Assembly: GCA_024682455.1 (NCBI GenBank)
Contig: JAIKZF010000023.1
Location: 1-45,131 of the forward strand
DNA from: Ruminiclostridium sp.
Lineage (GTDB): Bacteria > Bacillota > Clostridia > Oscillospirales > Ruminococcaceae
Direction: 5' to 3'
DNA: 45,131 bases
Shown: positions 1 through 8,309 of the stretch, in pieces
Layout of the letters: each line of letters begins with the position of its first letter
Position numbering within the stretch: the stretch's first letter is position 1
The notes under the pieces: generated by a model
The model's input: the letters and a program-made list of their open reading frames with translations, nothing else
What the model was told of the DNA's origin: nothing
Database searches by the model: none
Position numbers and translations under genes: made by a program

Positions 1-26
1 TGTCTCCCTATTTATCTGATAAAGAG

Positions 27-1541
27 GTGTCGGAATTGGACGGGAATAAAAAGAGATTTTCAATAGGGCGTAAGATGTATGTGTTCGTGATATGCGTCGT
101 TCTGGCGGCGGCATTCGGCACGGCGGCTCTTTCGTATTTCATAAGCGCAGATCAGATAGACCGGTATTTCAAGCGCCTTGCTTATAACTCCGCACGCAAC
201 TTTGCATCGTTCATAGATGCCGAATACTGCGCACGGCTCAGGGAGCACATCGAGTCCGACGAATTCCAGGCTCTCCGCGATACAGCCGAAGAGGAGGATG
301 ACGAGGAAGCTATAAAGAGCTACCTTACGGAACACGATCTGTGGGAGGGCTACTCTGATATAAGAGAAAGGCTCAGTACCTACCTGAGCAATATGTACGA
401 CCTGAAATACCTGTACATAATAGTCATAGGCGATAAAGACGCGGTCAAGGATATGTATCTGATAGACGATTATGAACAGCCCCTGTATGAGACCGGATAT
501 TACGAGGACCGCGAAGAGGGGCTTCTCGGCAAGGATATCGCGAACAGCGACGATTCCTACATCTCCAACGGCGACTGGGGCTGGCTGTGCTCGGCTTACG
601 CACCGGTGCGCACGCCGGACGGAAAAACTGTCTGCAGTGTGGGCTGCGACGTCTCTATGGAAGGCATAATGGAGGAACGAGCACAGCTGATCGCTTATGT
701 TTCCGTAGCGGTGATACTGCTGACGATCATTGTGCTTGCAGTCGCGATACTGTTCGTAAACAGGGTCATCGTAAATCCGCTCAATAAGCTGACTGCCGAA
801 ATGAAGAAATTCAAGCCGGCCGAGGGTGTAGATTACCATGAGGCGGGCGTCGTCGACATTGATATCGGAAGCAAGGACGAGATAAACGACATCTATATGA
901 CGGTGCGAACGATGCAGACGAATATCATAGACTATATAAACGATCTGTCCGTTATGCAGCGCGACAATATGAAATATAAGTCAAGTCTGAGAAAGGCAAA
1001 GAGCGATATAAGGTCAAAGGACGAGCAGATAGGTCAGATAAGCAGAGAGGCATACCGCGATGCGCTGACCGGTCTCGGCAACAAGACCGCCTATATAAAG
1101 AAGAGCGATGAGCTGAACCAAGAGATAGAGAGTAAAAATGTCGAATTCGGCATCGTGGTCGCGGATCTTAACGACCTGAAGCAGATAAACGACAAATACG
1201 GTCACAGGGCAGGGGACGCCTATATCCTCGGCTCCGGCAAGGTGCTCTGCGAGGCGTTCAAGCATTCGCCCGTGTTCAGGATAGGCGGCGACGAGTTCGT
1301 GGTCATACTTCGGGGCAGGGATTATCAGAACAGACACTCTCTTATCGAGCATGTGAGGAGTTCCTTCGCGGAGAGCTGCCGGGACGAGTCCGTCGAGCCG
1401 TGCGAAAGATACTCGGCAGCGGTCGGCATGGCGGAGTACGCCTCGGACGACAGCACGGTCGAGCTCGTATTCAAACGTGCCGATAAGGCGATGTATGAGG
1501 ACAAGAAGCTCTACAAGAGCAAAAACGGAAGCTATCGCTAA
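27..1541 (+). CDS. Membrane-bound sensor diguanylate cyclase (periplasmic sensor, HAMP-like linker, GGDEF)
   Basis: 504-aa ORF with GTG start; two TM segments flank an extracytoplasmic domain; C-terminal RDALTGLGNKTAY...FRIGGDEFVVI with an intact GGDEF motif. Confidence 0.93.
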   Translation: MSELDGNKKRFSIGRKMYVFVICVVLAAAFGTAALSYFISADQIDRYFKRLAYNSARNFASFIDAEYCARLREHIESDEFQALRDTAEEEDDEEAIKSYLTEHDLWEGYSDIRERLSTYLSNMYDLKYLYIIVIGDKDAVKDMYLIDDYEQPLYETGYYEDREEGLLGKDIANSDDSYISNGDWGWLCSAYAPVRTPDGKTVCSVGCDVSMEGIMEERAQLIAYVSVAVILLTIIVLAVAILFVNRVIVNPLNKLTAEMKKFKPAEGVDYHEAGVVDIDIGSKDEINDIYMTVRTMQTNIIDYINDLSVMQRDNMKYKSSLRKAKSDIRSKDEQIGQISREAYRDALTGLGNKTAYIKKSDELNQEIESKNVEFGIVVADLNDLKQINDKYGHRAGDAYILGSGKVLCEAFKHSPVFRIGGDEFVVILRGRDYQNRHSLIEHVRSSFAESCRDESVEPCERYSAAVGMAEYASDDSTVELVFKRADKAMYEDKKLYKSKNGSYR

Positions 1542-1544
1542 AAA

Positions 1545-1577
1545 AAGACCCGCGTGCGTTCAAGCGCCGCGGGTCTT
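1545..1577. terminator. Bidirectional intrinsic terminator between convergent diguanylate cyclase genes
   Basis: aagacccgcg...cgcgggtctt, 10-bp stem (1545-1554/1568-1577), flanked by an A7 run upstream and TTGTTGTT downstream. Confidence 0.8.
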
Positions 1578-1603
1578 GTTGTTCTGTTTCTTCCGGCTGC
1601 CGT

Positions 1604-3085
1604 TCAGGAGCGCGGAGAGCTGCGTCTGTCCCTGCCGGAGGTCATATAATACCTGTTCTTGTTCTCGTACATATTCTTGTCCGCTTCTTTCAGCAGCGCG
1701 CCGAAATCCGAGCCCTCTTTATACAGACCCGTTCCGTAGGAAACGGAGAAGCCGTTCAGGTATTTTCCCTTGTATTCCGCAGCGGCGTGATCGAGCTTTT
1801 CGAGACAGCCGGGGATTTTGTTCTCGGGGTCGGTCATTATGAGGCAGAATTCGTCGCCGCCGAGACGGTAAATGTCTCCCTGTTCGCCGAATGCGGCTCG
1901 TATGCATTTGGCGGCTGCGATGATGAGCTCGTCGCCTGCTTCGTGACCCATACTGTCATTTACGGACTTAAGACCGTTAACGTCGAAAATTATCACGCAG
2001 CAGTCCTTCGGTAGCTCTTTCGAGAGCCTGTCGAATTCCTCGGAATATGCTCTGCGGTTTTTCAGCCCCGTCATCTGGTCGTAATAGGCGTATATCGTCT
2101 GAATATCCGCAAGCTTTTTCATCTTTTCCGCAAGGGCGCTCTTCTTATCGGAGCGGATCATTATGAAAAGAAGAATAGCGATAACGAGCGCCGCTACGAC
2201 GATAGTCAGCAGCAGCGGAAGAGCCAGTCTTCTGAATACCAGCGTAGTGTCGATAACCGACAGACAAAGCCACTTGTTCTCGATCGGCATAGAGTAGACG
2301 AAATACTGCTTGGCGCCGTGATTGAGAGAGAAGAAGCGTCCCTCTGTTACTGTCAGCTGCTCGGATATGGCGTGTCCGAGCGTACCCTCTTCCTTACGGT
2401 AGTTCTTGTCTATCTCGTTCTTATCGGAATGAGCTATGACGCGGTGCTTCTCATCGAGGATGAACTGCATATCCGAGCCTCCGACAAGCACAATATTCTC
2501 GGTTATCTTCTGGAGCTGCTCCAGCGAGAAGTCCGCCGCGACCACGCTTACGCCGTCGCACAGAGTCTTGGCGAGAGTTATCATAATGGTGCCGGTCTGG
2601 GCGTCGAGGTACGGCTCCACGACGACTACGTCGCCGCTGCCGGCTATCGCGTCTTTGTACCACGGTCTTTCTGTTGGTACGTAATCAGCGTCCGGGACCC
2701 AGCCCACGCCGTCAAGGTAATCGCCGTCTATATAGGCGTAGATGCCCGTGGCGTTGCCGGACATGATGTTTGCTGCCGCTACGGACTGGTTTTCGAGATA
2801 GTCGAGCATCTCTTCGTGTGAGCGCTTCTCGGTTATCATATTGTCTAGAGTATACCCGGTCAGTCTGATGACGTCGACGCCGGTAGACAGGTACTTGTCT
2901 ATCTGTCCCGCCGAGCTTACGGCGTCGAGCTCTCCGCTGGTTATGATGTTATCCTTTGTCTCGGAATACAGCATAAAGTAGTAGATGATAATTATACCTA
3001 CAAAAAACACAATGATAAGCGTGGTAACTATCATACTATGTATTGCGGATAAGCCGTTTTTTCTGGTTTCATTATCCACGTTCAT
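1604..3085 (-). CDS. dCache-domain sensor diguanylate cyclase (GGDEF)
   Basis: 493-aa ORF: N-terminal TM, dCache-like domain (YVPTERPWYKDAIAGSGDVVVVEPYLDAQTGTIMITLAKTL), second TM, then MTGLKNRRAY...YRLGGDEFCLI. Confidence 0.94.
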   Translation of the reverse strand: MNVDNETRKNGLSAIHSMIVTTLIIVFFVGIIIIYYFMLYSETKDNIITSGELDAVSSAGQIDKYLSTGVDVIRLTGYTLDNMITEKRSHEEMLDYLENQSVAAANIMSGNATGIYAYIDGDYLDGVGWVPDADYVPTERPWYKDAIAGSGDVVVVEPYLDAQTGTIMITLAKTLCDGVSVVAADFSLEQLQKITENIVLVGGSDMQFILDEKHRVIAHSDKNEIDKNYRKEEGTLGHAISEQLTVTEGRFFSLNHGAKQYFVYSMPIENKWLCLSVIDTTLVFRRLALPLLLTIVVAALVIAILLFIMIRSDKKSALAEKMKKLADIQTIYAYYDQMTGLKNRRAYSEEFDRLSKELPKDCCVIIFDVNGLKSVNDSMGHEAGDELIIAAAKCIRAAFGEQGDIYRLGGDEFCLIMTDPENKIPGCLEKLDHAAAEYKGKYLNGFSVSYGTGLYKEGSDFGALLKEADKNMYENKNRYYMTSGRDRRSSPRS

Positions 3086-3322
3086 AAATATAATATTCTC
3101 CCCCGGTCCCCGAAGCCTTCTTCCGTATGTGCGCAGTCGTTTTGACGCGATGTGCGCGCTTACGGAACGCCGATCCCGCGAAGACCCTGTACTGTGAGAT
3201 AGAAAGGCGGTATTATACTGAGTTCAGTCCTGTCTGAAAAAATCTTGCCGGCTGTGATTCCGTCAATATGTCCGCGGGCAGAACTGAAATTATTATTACA
3301 GCCGCTTCCTCGTGTGCATTTT

Positions 3323-3351
3323 ATTATATCATATTATGCCGGAATTTGCAA
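3323..3351 (-). promoter_or_regulatory. Sigma-A-type promoter for the dCache diguanylate cyclase
   Basis: Minus strand TTGCAA-N17-TATAAT; implies a ~230-nt 5' leader before the ATG at 3085. Confidence 0.7.
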
Positions 3352-3410
3352 GTTTTTTTCGATAATTCGCGGCGAATTATCCCCGTGAAAAACAGTTCCG
3401 ATACAAAAAG

Positions 3411-3438
3411 AAAAGCCGGAGCTTTCGTTCCGGCTTTT
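3411..3438 (-). terminator. Intrinsic terminator downstream of hsp20
   Basis: aaaagccgga/tccggctttt 10-bp stem, followed on the minus strand by TTTTCTTTTTG. Confidence 0.75.
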
Positions 3439-3449
3439 CGCTTGTGCTG

Positions 3450-3905
3450 TTATGATATGGCGATATACTGGCTTGTCGGGAGCTTTGACTTGGGTTCCTT
3501 CTTCGGTATCTCTATTTTCAGAACGCCGTTGTCGAATTTCGCCTTGATCTCGTCCTGTGTGATATCCTCGCCGACATAGAAGCTTCTGGACATAGAGCCC
3601 GAATAGCGCTCCTGACGGATAAGCTTGCCCTTCTTGTCCTTCTCGTCCTTGTCGAGTCCCTTTTCGGTGCTTACGGTCAGATAGCCGTTTTCGAGCTTAA
3701 GCTTTATCTGCTCCTTCTTAAAGCCCGGCAGGTCGATATCCGCCTCGAAGTGATCGTCGTGCTCATGCACATCGGTCTTCATTATGTGAGAAGCCTTCTT
3801 GCCGTACAGCTTCCTGTCGATGTCTCCGAAGTCCCCGAACGTCGGGAAGCTCATGTCCATAAAATCGTCAAACAGACCGTCATTGAAAATTGTAGGCAGC
3901 AACAT
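3450..3905 (-). CDS. Hsp20/alpha-crystallin family small heat shock protein
   Basis: 151 aa; HEHDDHFEADIDLPGFKKEQIKLKLENGYLTVS...ERYSGSMSRSFYVGEDI...DNGVLKIEIPKKE is typical of the alpha-crystallin domain. Confidence 0.96.
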   Translation of the reverse strand: MLLPTIFNDGLFDDFMDMSFPTFGDFGDIDRKLYGKKASHIMKTDVHEHDDHFEADIDLPGFKKEQIKLKLENGYLTVSTEKGLDKDEKDKKGKLIRQERYSGSMSRSFYVGEDITQDEIKAKFDNGVLKIEIPKKEPKSKLPTSQYIAIS

Positions 3906-4040
3906 AGGTCATTCCTCCTTCATACTCATCAACATTATTGCCTTGAATGCTTCCGAGCAGAGGCACGGAGGTTCGGGATACGAGGTATTTGTTTTTTGGA
4001 GCTCCGCCTCATATCGTCTCTGTTCCTTTGTTCGTTTCTT

Positions 4041-4068
4041 ATTATAGCACGATTTTTAGCAATGTCAA
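4041..4068 (-). promoter_or_regulatory. Sigma-A-type promoter of hsp20
   Basis: Minus strand TTGACA-N16-TATAAT. Confidence 0.75.
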
Positions 4069-4082
4069 TAGGAGAGTGCTAA
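4056..4082. promoter_or_regulatory. CIRCE-like operator (HrcA binding site) overlapping the hsp20 -35
   Basis: TTAGCAATG-N9-GAGTGCTAA against consensus TTAGCACTC-N9-GAGTGCTAA: right half perfect, left half 7/9. Confidence 0.85.
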
Positions 4083-4181
4083 TTTTAACAAAATTTTCAC
4101 AAACTTCACATTACGATCATATATTTTTTTCGGAGGCGCGGAAGGGTGGAGCCGGGAGCCTGTTCGCAGACAAGAAAATAC

Positions 4182-4210
4182 TTGCATATTATAAAAGAAT
4201 ATGCTATAAT
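4182..4210 (+). promoter_or_regulatory. Sigma-A-type promoter of the lipoprotein gene
   Basis: TTGCAT-N17-TATAAT upstream of the RBS aaggaggt and ATG 4244. Confidence 0.7.
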
Positions 4211-4243
4211 ATCCTTGTATTCCGAAAAGGAGGTAATTTCATA

Positions 4244-5707
4244 ATGAAAGATACAGCAAAAAAACTGCTTGTTTCCGCTGTGATGTGCGCTATTTCGCTG
4301 ACCGCGGCTTCCTGTTCCGAACAGCCCAAGCCCGCGGCTGCGACTTCCGCTGCGCAGAGCGAGACCACGACGACAGCGGCAGCCGTGACGGAGCCTGCCA
4401 AGACCGGGACCGTGACCGAGCCGGAGAAAACAACCGCCTCTGCAGTGACCTCCGCGTCTCCGGAGACCGTGACCGAGACAACTACCACGACTCAGGCTGA
4501 GGAGCCCGCTGCCGGTACAGAGGATAAGCTTCACCCGTTCAGGCTCGGAGTATGGCTCTCGACAAATGAAGAATATGACGGTATGTACTACGATGAGAAT
4601 TATTACTGCTTCCGCGATAACGGCGGAGGCTCCGTGCGCTCACAGTCCATGGGCATAGGCGTAGGCTTCGGTTATGAAATGAACGCCGACGACCCGCTCA
4701 GGGGCGTTTTCCATCTGGGCGCTGCCGATGCCGATTCCGAAATGGAGATCATTGATGTCGGCACGGATACCGTAAGGGTAAAGTGGCTGGACTCCGGTGT
4801 CGAGGAGCTGTGGACATATATGGGCTCCGAGGACGATTTCAGCTGGTATGACAGCTATTCTCTCGGCGAAATGGCGAAGTATCTGTACGGAATGAGCCAG
4901 TACTGCCCCTCAAATATGGGCGCCGACCCTTACATCGACGAATGGAACGGACCCGTAAAGATCCTCATTTTTGACATCGACGATACCGACGGCATGAGAA
5001 GCAGAGAGGCGCTCTATACCATAGACAGATATACCGGTAAGGGCACGGTATACACATACAAGGAAAACGGCGTCGCGGTCGAGAAAGGCCAGACATACGA
5101 TGTCGACCTGACGATGTTTGAGGGCGAGTGGGTAGATATGCCCTACCCGAACAGGTTTTCCGCCGTACCCGATATGCCCGAGAGACACGAGCTCCTTGAA
5201 AACGGCGATATGCTTGGCTTCTGGTACATAGGCTATGTGGACTCGTGGATGACTGATATCGACAGCGCACGCGATGTGTACAACATTGTATTTGAGAAGA
5301 CGGGCATGATGAGCAAAATGAGACTGCTTAAGACCTTCCCCTACGACAGGTTCGTGAACAACGGCAGCGGTACTCAGCTTTACTACATACTTCCCGCCGA
5401 CGAGCACGGAACGATCACCGTGACCGCGCTCACTCCCGATAACGACGATAATCTCCGTGAAAGCGACGTGCTGTACAGCGGCGAGTATTTCAGCTATCCG
5501 CTGCTGCTGAAGTGCAACACCACCGAGATATACTCAGATGTGGTCATCAGGGTCACCGACAGCTCCGGCAGAACGGTAGAGTGGAGCCCGTTCGTCAGCG
5601 GCGAGAACGGCAGGGTAGTGACCGATAACGCCGTGGGCGGCACGGTGAGGGACTTCACGGATTACGATCACCTCATGCACCCCGATATGATGCCCGGCGT
5701 GGGCTGA
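4244..5707 (+). CDS. Putative lipoprotein with Thr/Ala/Glu-rich linker, function unknown
   Basis: Starts at ATG 4244 (MKDTAKKLLVSAVMCAISLTAASCSEQ; lipobox TAASC) after a strong RBS; the ORF-track extension to 3947 lies upstream of promoter and RBS. Confidence 0.85.
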   Translation: MKDTAKKLLVSAVMCAISLTAASCSEQPKPAAATSAAQSETTTTAAAVTEPAKTGTVTEPEKTTASAVTSASPETVTETTTTTQAEEPAAGTEDKLHPFRLGVWLSTNEEYDGMYYDENYYCFRDNGGGSVRSQSMGIGVGFGYEMNADDPLRGVFHLGAADADSEMEIIDVGTDTVRVKWLDSGVEELWTYMGSEDDFSWYDSYSLGEMAKYLYGMSQYCPSNMGADPYIDEWNGPVKILIFDIDDTDGMRSREALYTIDRYTGKGTVYTYKENGVAVEKGQTYDVDLTMFEGEWVDMPYPNRFSAVPDMPERHELLENGDMLGFWYIGYVDSWMTDIDSARDVYNIVFEKTGMMSKMRLLKTFPYDRFVNNGSGTQLYYILPADEHGTITVTALTPDNDDNLRESDVLYSGEYFSYPLLLKCNTTEIYSDVVIRVTDSSGRTVEWSPFVSGENGRVVTDNAVGGTVRDFTDYDHLMHPDMMPGVG

Positions 5708-5721
5708 GACGGCTCAATACC

Positions 5722-5763
5722 TCCCCTTATGACGCGATACCGCGGAGTAAGGGGATTTTTTTG
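5722..5763 (+). terminator. Intrinsic terminator after the lipoprotein gene
   Basis: ccccttA...Taagggg stem (723-729/748-754) followed by a T7 run. Confidence 0.75.
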
Positions 5764-5771
5764 ATTTGCTG

Positions 5772-5800
5772 TTGATTTTTTCCCGGCGTTGTGCTATAAT
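5772..5800 (+). promoter_or_regulatory. Sigma-A-type promoter of the HD-GYP gene
   Basis: TTGATT-N17-TATAAT, 32 bp before ATG 5833. Confidence 0.7.
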
Positions 5801-5832
5801 GGTTACATAGTTTTCCCGGAAAAGGAGTCGGT

Positions 5833-7506
5833 ATGCAGAACTTTTATCTTATCCTGACAATATTGTCATTTGCGCTGTCGGGAGTTTACTTTTTGATGTG
5901 GCGCAAGCGGTTCAATGTATATTCGGCAGTCTTCTATACGATCATACCGTTCTGCGAGCTTGGCTACTGGCTGCTGTCAAACAGCACCACGCTCCAGGAA
6001 GCCATAATAGCCAACAAGATCATCTATGTGGGAGCCTGCTTCCTGCCGCTGTTCTATATGCTGTTCATCTACTCGATATGTGATGTGAGGATACCGAAGC
6101 CGCTGACTGTTGCGGCATTTGCCGCCGCGACCCTTATTTACAGCTCCGTGCTGTCCATAAAGCATTCCGAGCTGTTCTACAAGGATATAAGCATGGAATT
6201 CAACGGAGATTCGCCGGTTCTCATAAAGGTGTACGGACCCATGCACACCGTGTGCGTGATTTGGGTAATAGTCTCGTTCGCGGCAAATCTCGCGGTCATC
6301 GTATACAGCTTCTTCAAGAATAATAAGGTGTCCATAAAGCACGTGATGATACTGTTCATCGTTGATGTACTGGCTGTGTTCTTCTACTTCGGAAGAAGGC
6401 TGACAAACTCCGATATCGATCTGGTCGGGATTGCGTATCTGCTGATGCAGGCGGGCTATCTGCTCATCATAAACCGCATCTGTCTCTATGATATAAGCGA
6501 CAACGTCATCGAGGGCCTGATAGACAGCGAGGAGCACGCGTATGTCTCGCTCGATCTCAGCTTCAACTACCTCGGCAGCAATATCACGGCGAAGAGGATC
6601 CTTCCCGCTCTTGCAGATCTGCGTATCGACGCGAAGATAAAGGGCAGTGAGCTAAAGGCGATCAACGAGTGGGTATGGGACTTCATCGAGGACGGAAAGT
6701 CCGATCTCGATTATACCTTTGAGGACAGGATATATTCCGTAAATGTAGATTATCTGTTCAATAACAAGAAAAAGTACGGCTATCAGATCACACTGAACGA
6801 TATCACGGAGGAAAGAAAGCACCTTGACTTTATAAAGAATTATAATACCATTCTGGAGAGCGAGGTAGAGAGAAAGACCGAGCACATAAGCGAAATGCAC
6901 AACAAGCTGATACTCGGACTTGCGACAATGGTAGAAAGCCGCGACAACTCTACCGGCGGACACATCAGGAGGACAAGCGACTGCATAAGGATACTTATAG
7001 ACAGCATAAAGCGTACAGGCGCGTACGACCTGGACGACGAATTCTGCAAAAATCTTATCAAAGCCGCGCCTATGCACGACCTTGGCAAGATAGCCGTCGA
7101 TGACGCCATACTCAGGAAGCCCGGAAGGTTCACCCCGGAGGAGTTCGAGCAGATGAAGACCCATGCCGCCAAGGGCGCTGAGATGATAGAACAGGTGCTT
7201 GAGGGTACTGACGACGAGGACTTCAAGCGCATAGCGGAGAATGTCGCGCACTATCATCACGAGAGAATGGACGGTACAGGCTATCCCGAGGGTCTCACGG
7301 GGGACGAGATACCGCTGGAGGCGCGTATCATGGCGATCGTCGATGTGTATGACGCTTTGGTGAGCAAGCGCTGCTACAAGGAGAGTATGTCGTTTGAGCA
7401 TGCCTTCGGTATCATAGACGACGGCATGGGAAAGCAGTTCGATATCGAGCTGCGTGACAGCTTCTATGACGCGCGCCCGGAGCTTGAAAAGTATTATTCC
7501 GCATAA
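5833..7506 (+). CDS. Integral membrane HD-GYP domain phosphodiesterase (N-terminal 7TM histidine-kinase-like sensor region)
   Basis: Multi-TM N-terminus; C-terminal APMHDLGKIAVDDAILRKPG...HHERMDGTGYPEGLTGDEIPLEARIMAIVDVYDAL, with both HD and GYP motifs intact. Confidence 0.93.
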   Translation: MQNFYLILTILSFALSGVYFLMWRKRFNVYSAVFYTIIPFCELGYWLLSNSTTLQEAIIANKIIYVGACFLPLFYMLFIYSICDVRIPKPLTVAAFAAATLIYSSVLSIKHSELFYKDISMEFNGDSPVLIKVYGPMHTVCVIWVIVSFAANLAVIVYSFFKNNKVSIKHVMILFIVDVLAVFFYFGRRLTNSDIDLVGIAYLLMQAGYLLIINRICLYDISDNVIEGLIDSEEHAYVSLDLSFNYLGSNITAKRILPALADLRIDAKIKGSELKAINEWVWDFIEDGKSDLDYTFEDRIYSVNVDYLFNNKKKYGYQITLNDITEERKHLDFIKNYNTILESEVERKTEHISEMHNKLILGLATMVESRDNSTGGHIRRTSDCIRILIDSIKRTGAYDLDDEFCKNLIKAAPMHDLGKIAVDDAILRKPGRFTPEEFEQMKTHAAKGAEMIEQVLEGTDDEDFKRIAENVAHYHHERMDGTGYPEGLTGDEIPLEARIMAIVDVYDALVSKRCYKESMSFEHAFGIIDDGMGKQFDIELRDSFYDARPELEKYYSA

Positions 7507-7525
7507 AAAGGCTATAACATAAACG

Positions 7526-7558
7526 ATTCCCGGAGGCTTGCAGCTTCCGGGAATTTTT
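7526..7558 (+). terminator. Intrinsic terminator after the HD-GYP gene
   Basis: attcccgga...tccgggaat stem followed by TTTTC. Confidence 0.65.
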
Positions 7559-8101
7559 CTATTCTTCCATTTGTTTTGAGAAATACATAGCCGCCGCTCT
7601 CACCAGGGCGGTCTGTTCGGGCGTCGCGTATTCGCTGGCTCCGCCGGACAGCATAACGACGGCTCCGTTCACATCACCCTGCGCCACGATAGGCGCACAG
7701 GCTATCGCGTACTTGTCTATACCCTCGATCGGGTTTATGCGCTTATCCTCCAGCGAGGCATACACCAGCGGACGGCGGCTCTCGATAACATCCTCCAGCG
7801 AGCTTGACACGCGGCGTTCGAGGACCTCCTTCTTCTGCATACCCGATACTGCTATGACGTGGTCGCGGTCGCATATCGCAGCGGGGCAGCCGCCGATCTT
7901 CGCCAGCACTTCGGCATACTGATTCGCCAGGTCGGTTATGTCCCCCACGGGCGAGTATTTCTTGAATATGACCTCGCCCTCGGCGTTAGTGAATATCTCC
8001 AGCGGGTCGCCTTCCCGTATACGCATGGTCCTTCGTATCTCCTTTGGTATTACGACCCTGCCGAGATCGTCTATCCTTCTGACTATTCCGGTTGCTTTCA
8101 T
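7559..8101 (-). CDS. spoVT: Stage V sporulation protein T-like AbrB-family regulator with C-terminal GAF-like domain
   Basis: MKATGIVRRIDDLGRVVIPKEIRRTMRIREGDPLEIFTNAEGEVIFKKYSPVGD is canonical for SpoVT/AbrB; 180 aa with a ligand-domain C-terminus. Confidence 0.92.
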   Translation of the reverse strand: MKATGIVRRIDDLGRVVIPKEIRRTMRIREGDPLEIFTNAEGEVIFKKYSPVGDITDLANQYAEVLAKIGGCPAAICDRDHVIAVSGMQKKEVLERRVSSSLEDVIESRRPLVYASLEDKRINPIEGIDKYAIACAPIVAQGDVNGAVVMLSGGASEYATPEQTALVRAAAMYFSKQMEE

Positions 8102-8156
8102 ATATATTATTCCTTTCGGTGCATTATTTTGCGGGAGCTCTTTGCTCCGTTGGGAA

Positions 8157-8185
8157 TATTATCTGCGGTGAAAAGCAATTTATTC
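8157..8185 (-). promoter_or_regulatory. Candidate sigma-G-like promoter of spoVT
   Basis: Minus strand GAATA-N17-GATAATA against sigma-G GHATR-N17/18-CATWHTA (6/7 in the -10). Confidence 0.4.
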
Positions 8186-8255
8186 TGAAAAATGTAAAGA
8201 AAGCTTTTATATATTATCGCCGCGGCGGTAATATAAGTATTTTGAAAATGAAATA

Positions 8256-8291
8256 AAAAGGCCGGCTCCGTGGAATGATCCCGGAGCCGGT
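8256..8291 (-). terminator. Intrinsic terminator downstream of purL
   Basis: ccggctccg (262-270)/cggagccgg (282-290) stem, followed on the minus strand by CCTTTTTATTTC. Confidence 0.75.
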
Positions 8292-8309
8292 CTTATTATG
8301 AAAGTTTCT

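Noticed and set aside
3947-4243. N-terminal extension of the lipoprotein ORF in the supplied track
   Set aside because: It spans the CIRCE/promoter region and lies upstream of the RBS; the signal peptide begins at ATG 4244.
4106-4534. Gly/Arg/Ser-rich minus-strand ORFs opposite the lipoprotein linker
   Set aside because: Antisense of a Thr/Ala/Glu repeat-like linker, which yields artificial low-complexity ORFs.
5708-5832. c-di-GMP riboswitch upstream of the HD-GYP gene
   Set aside because: The region holds only the previous gene's terminator and a promoter close to the start codon; no aptamer-like core.
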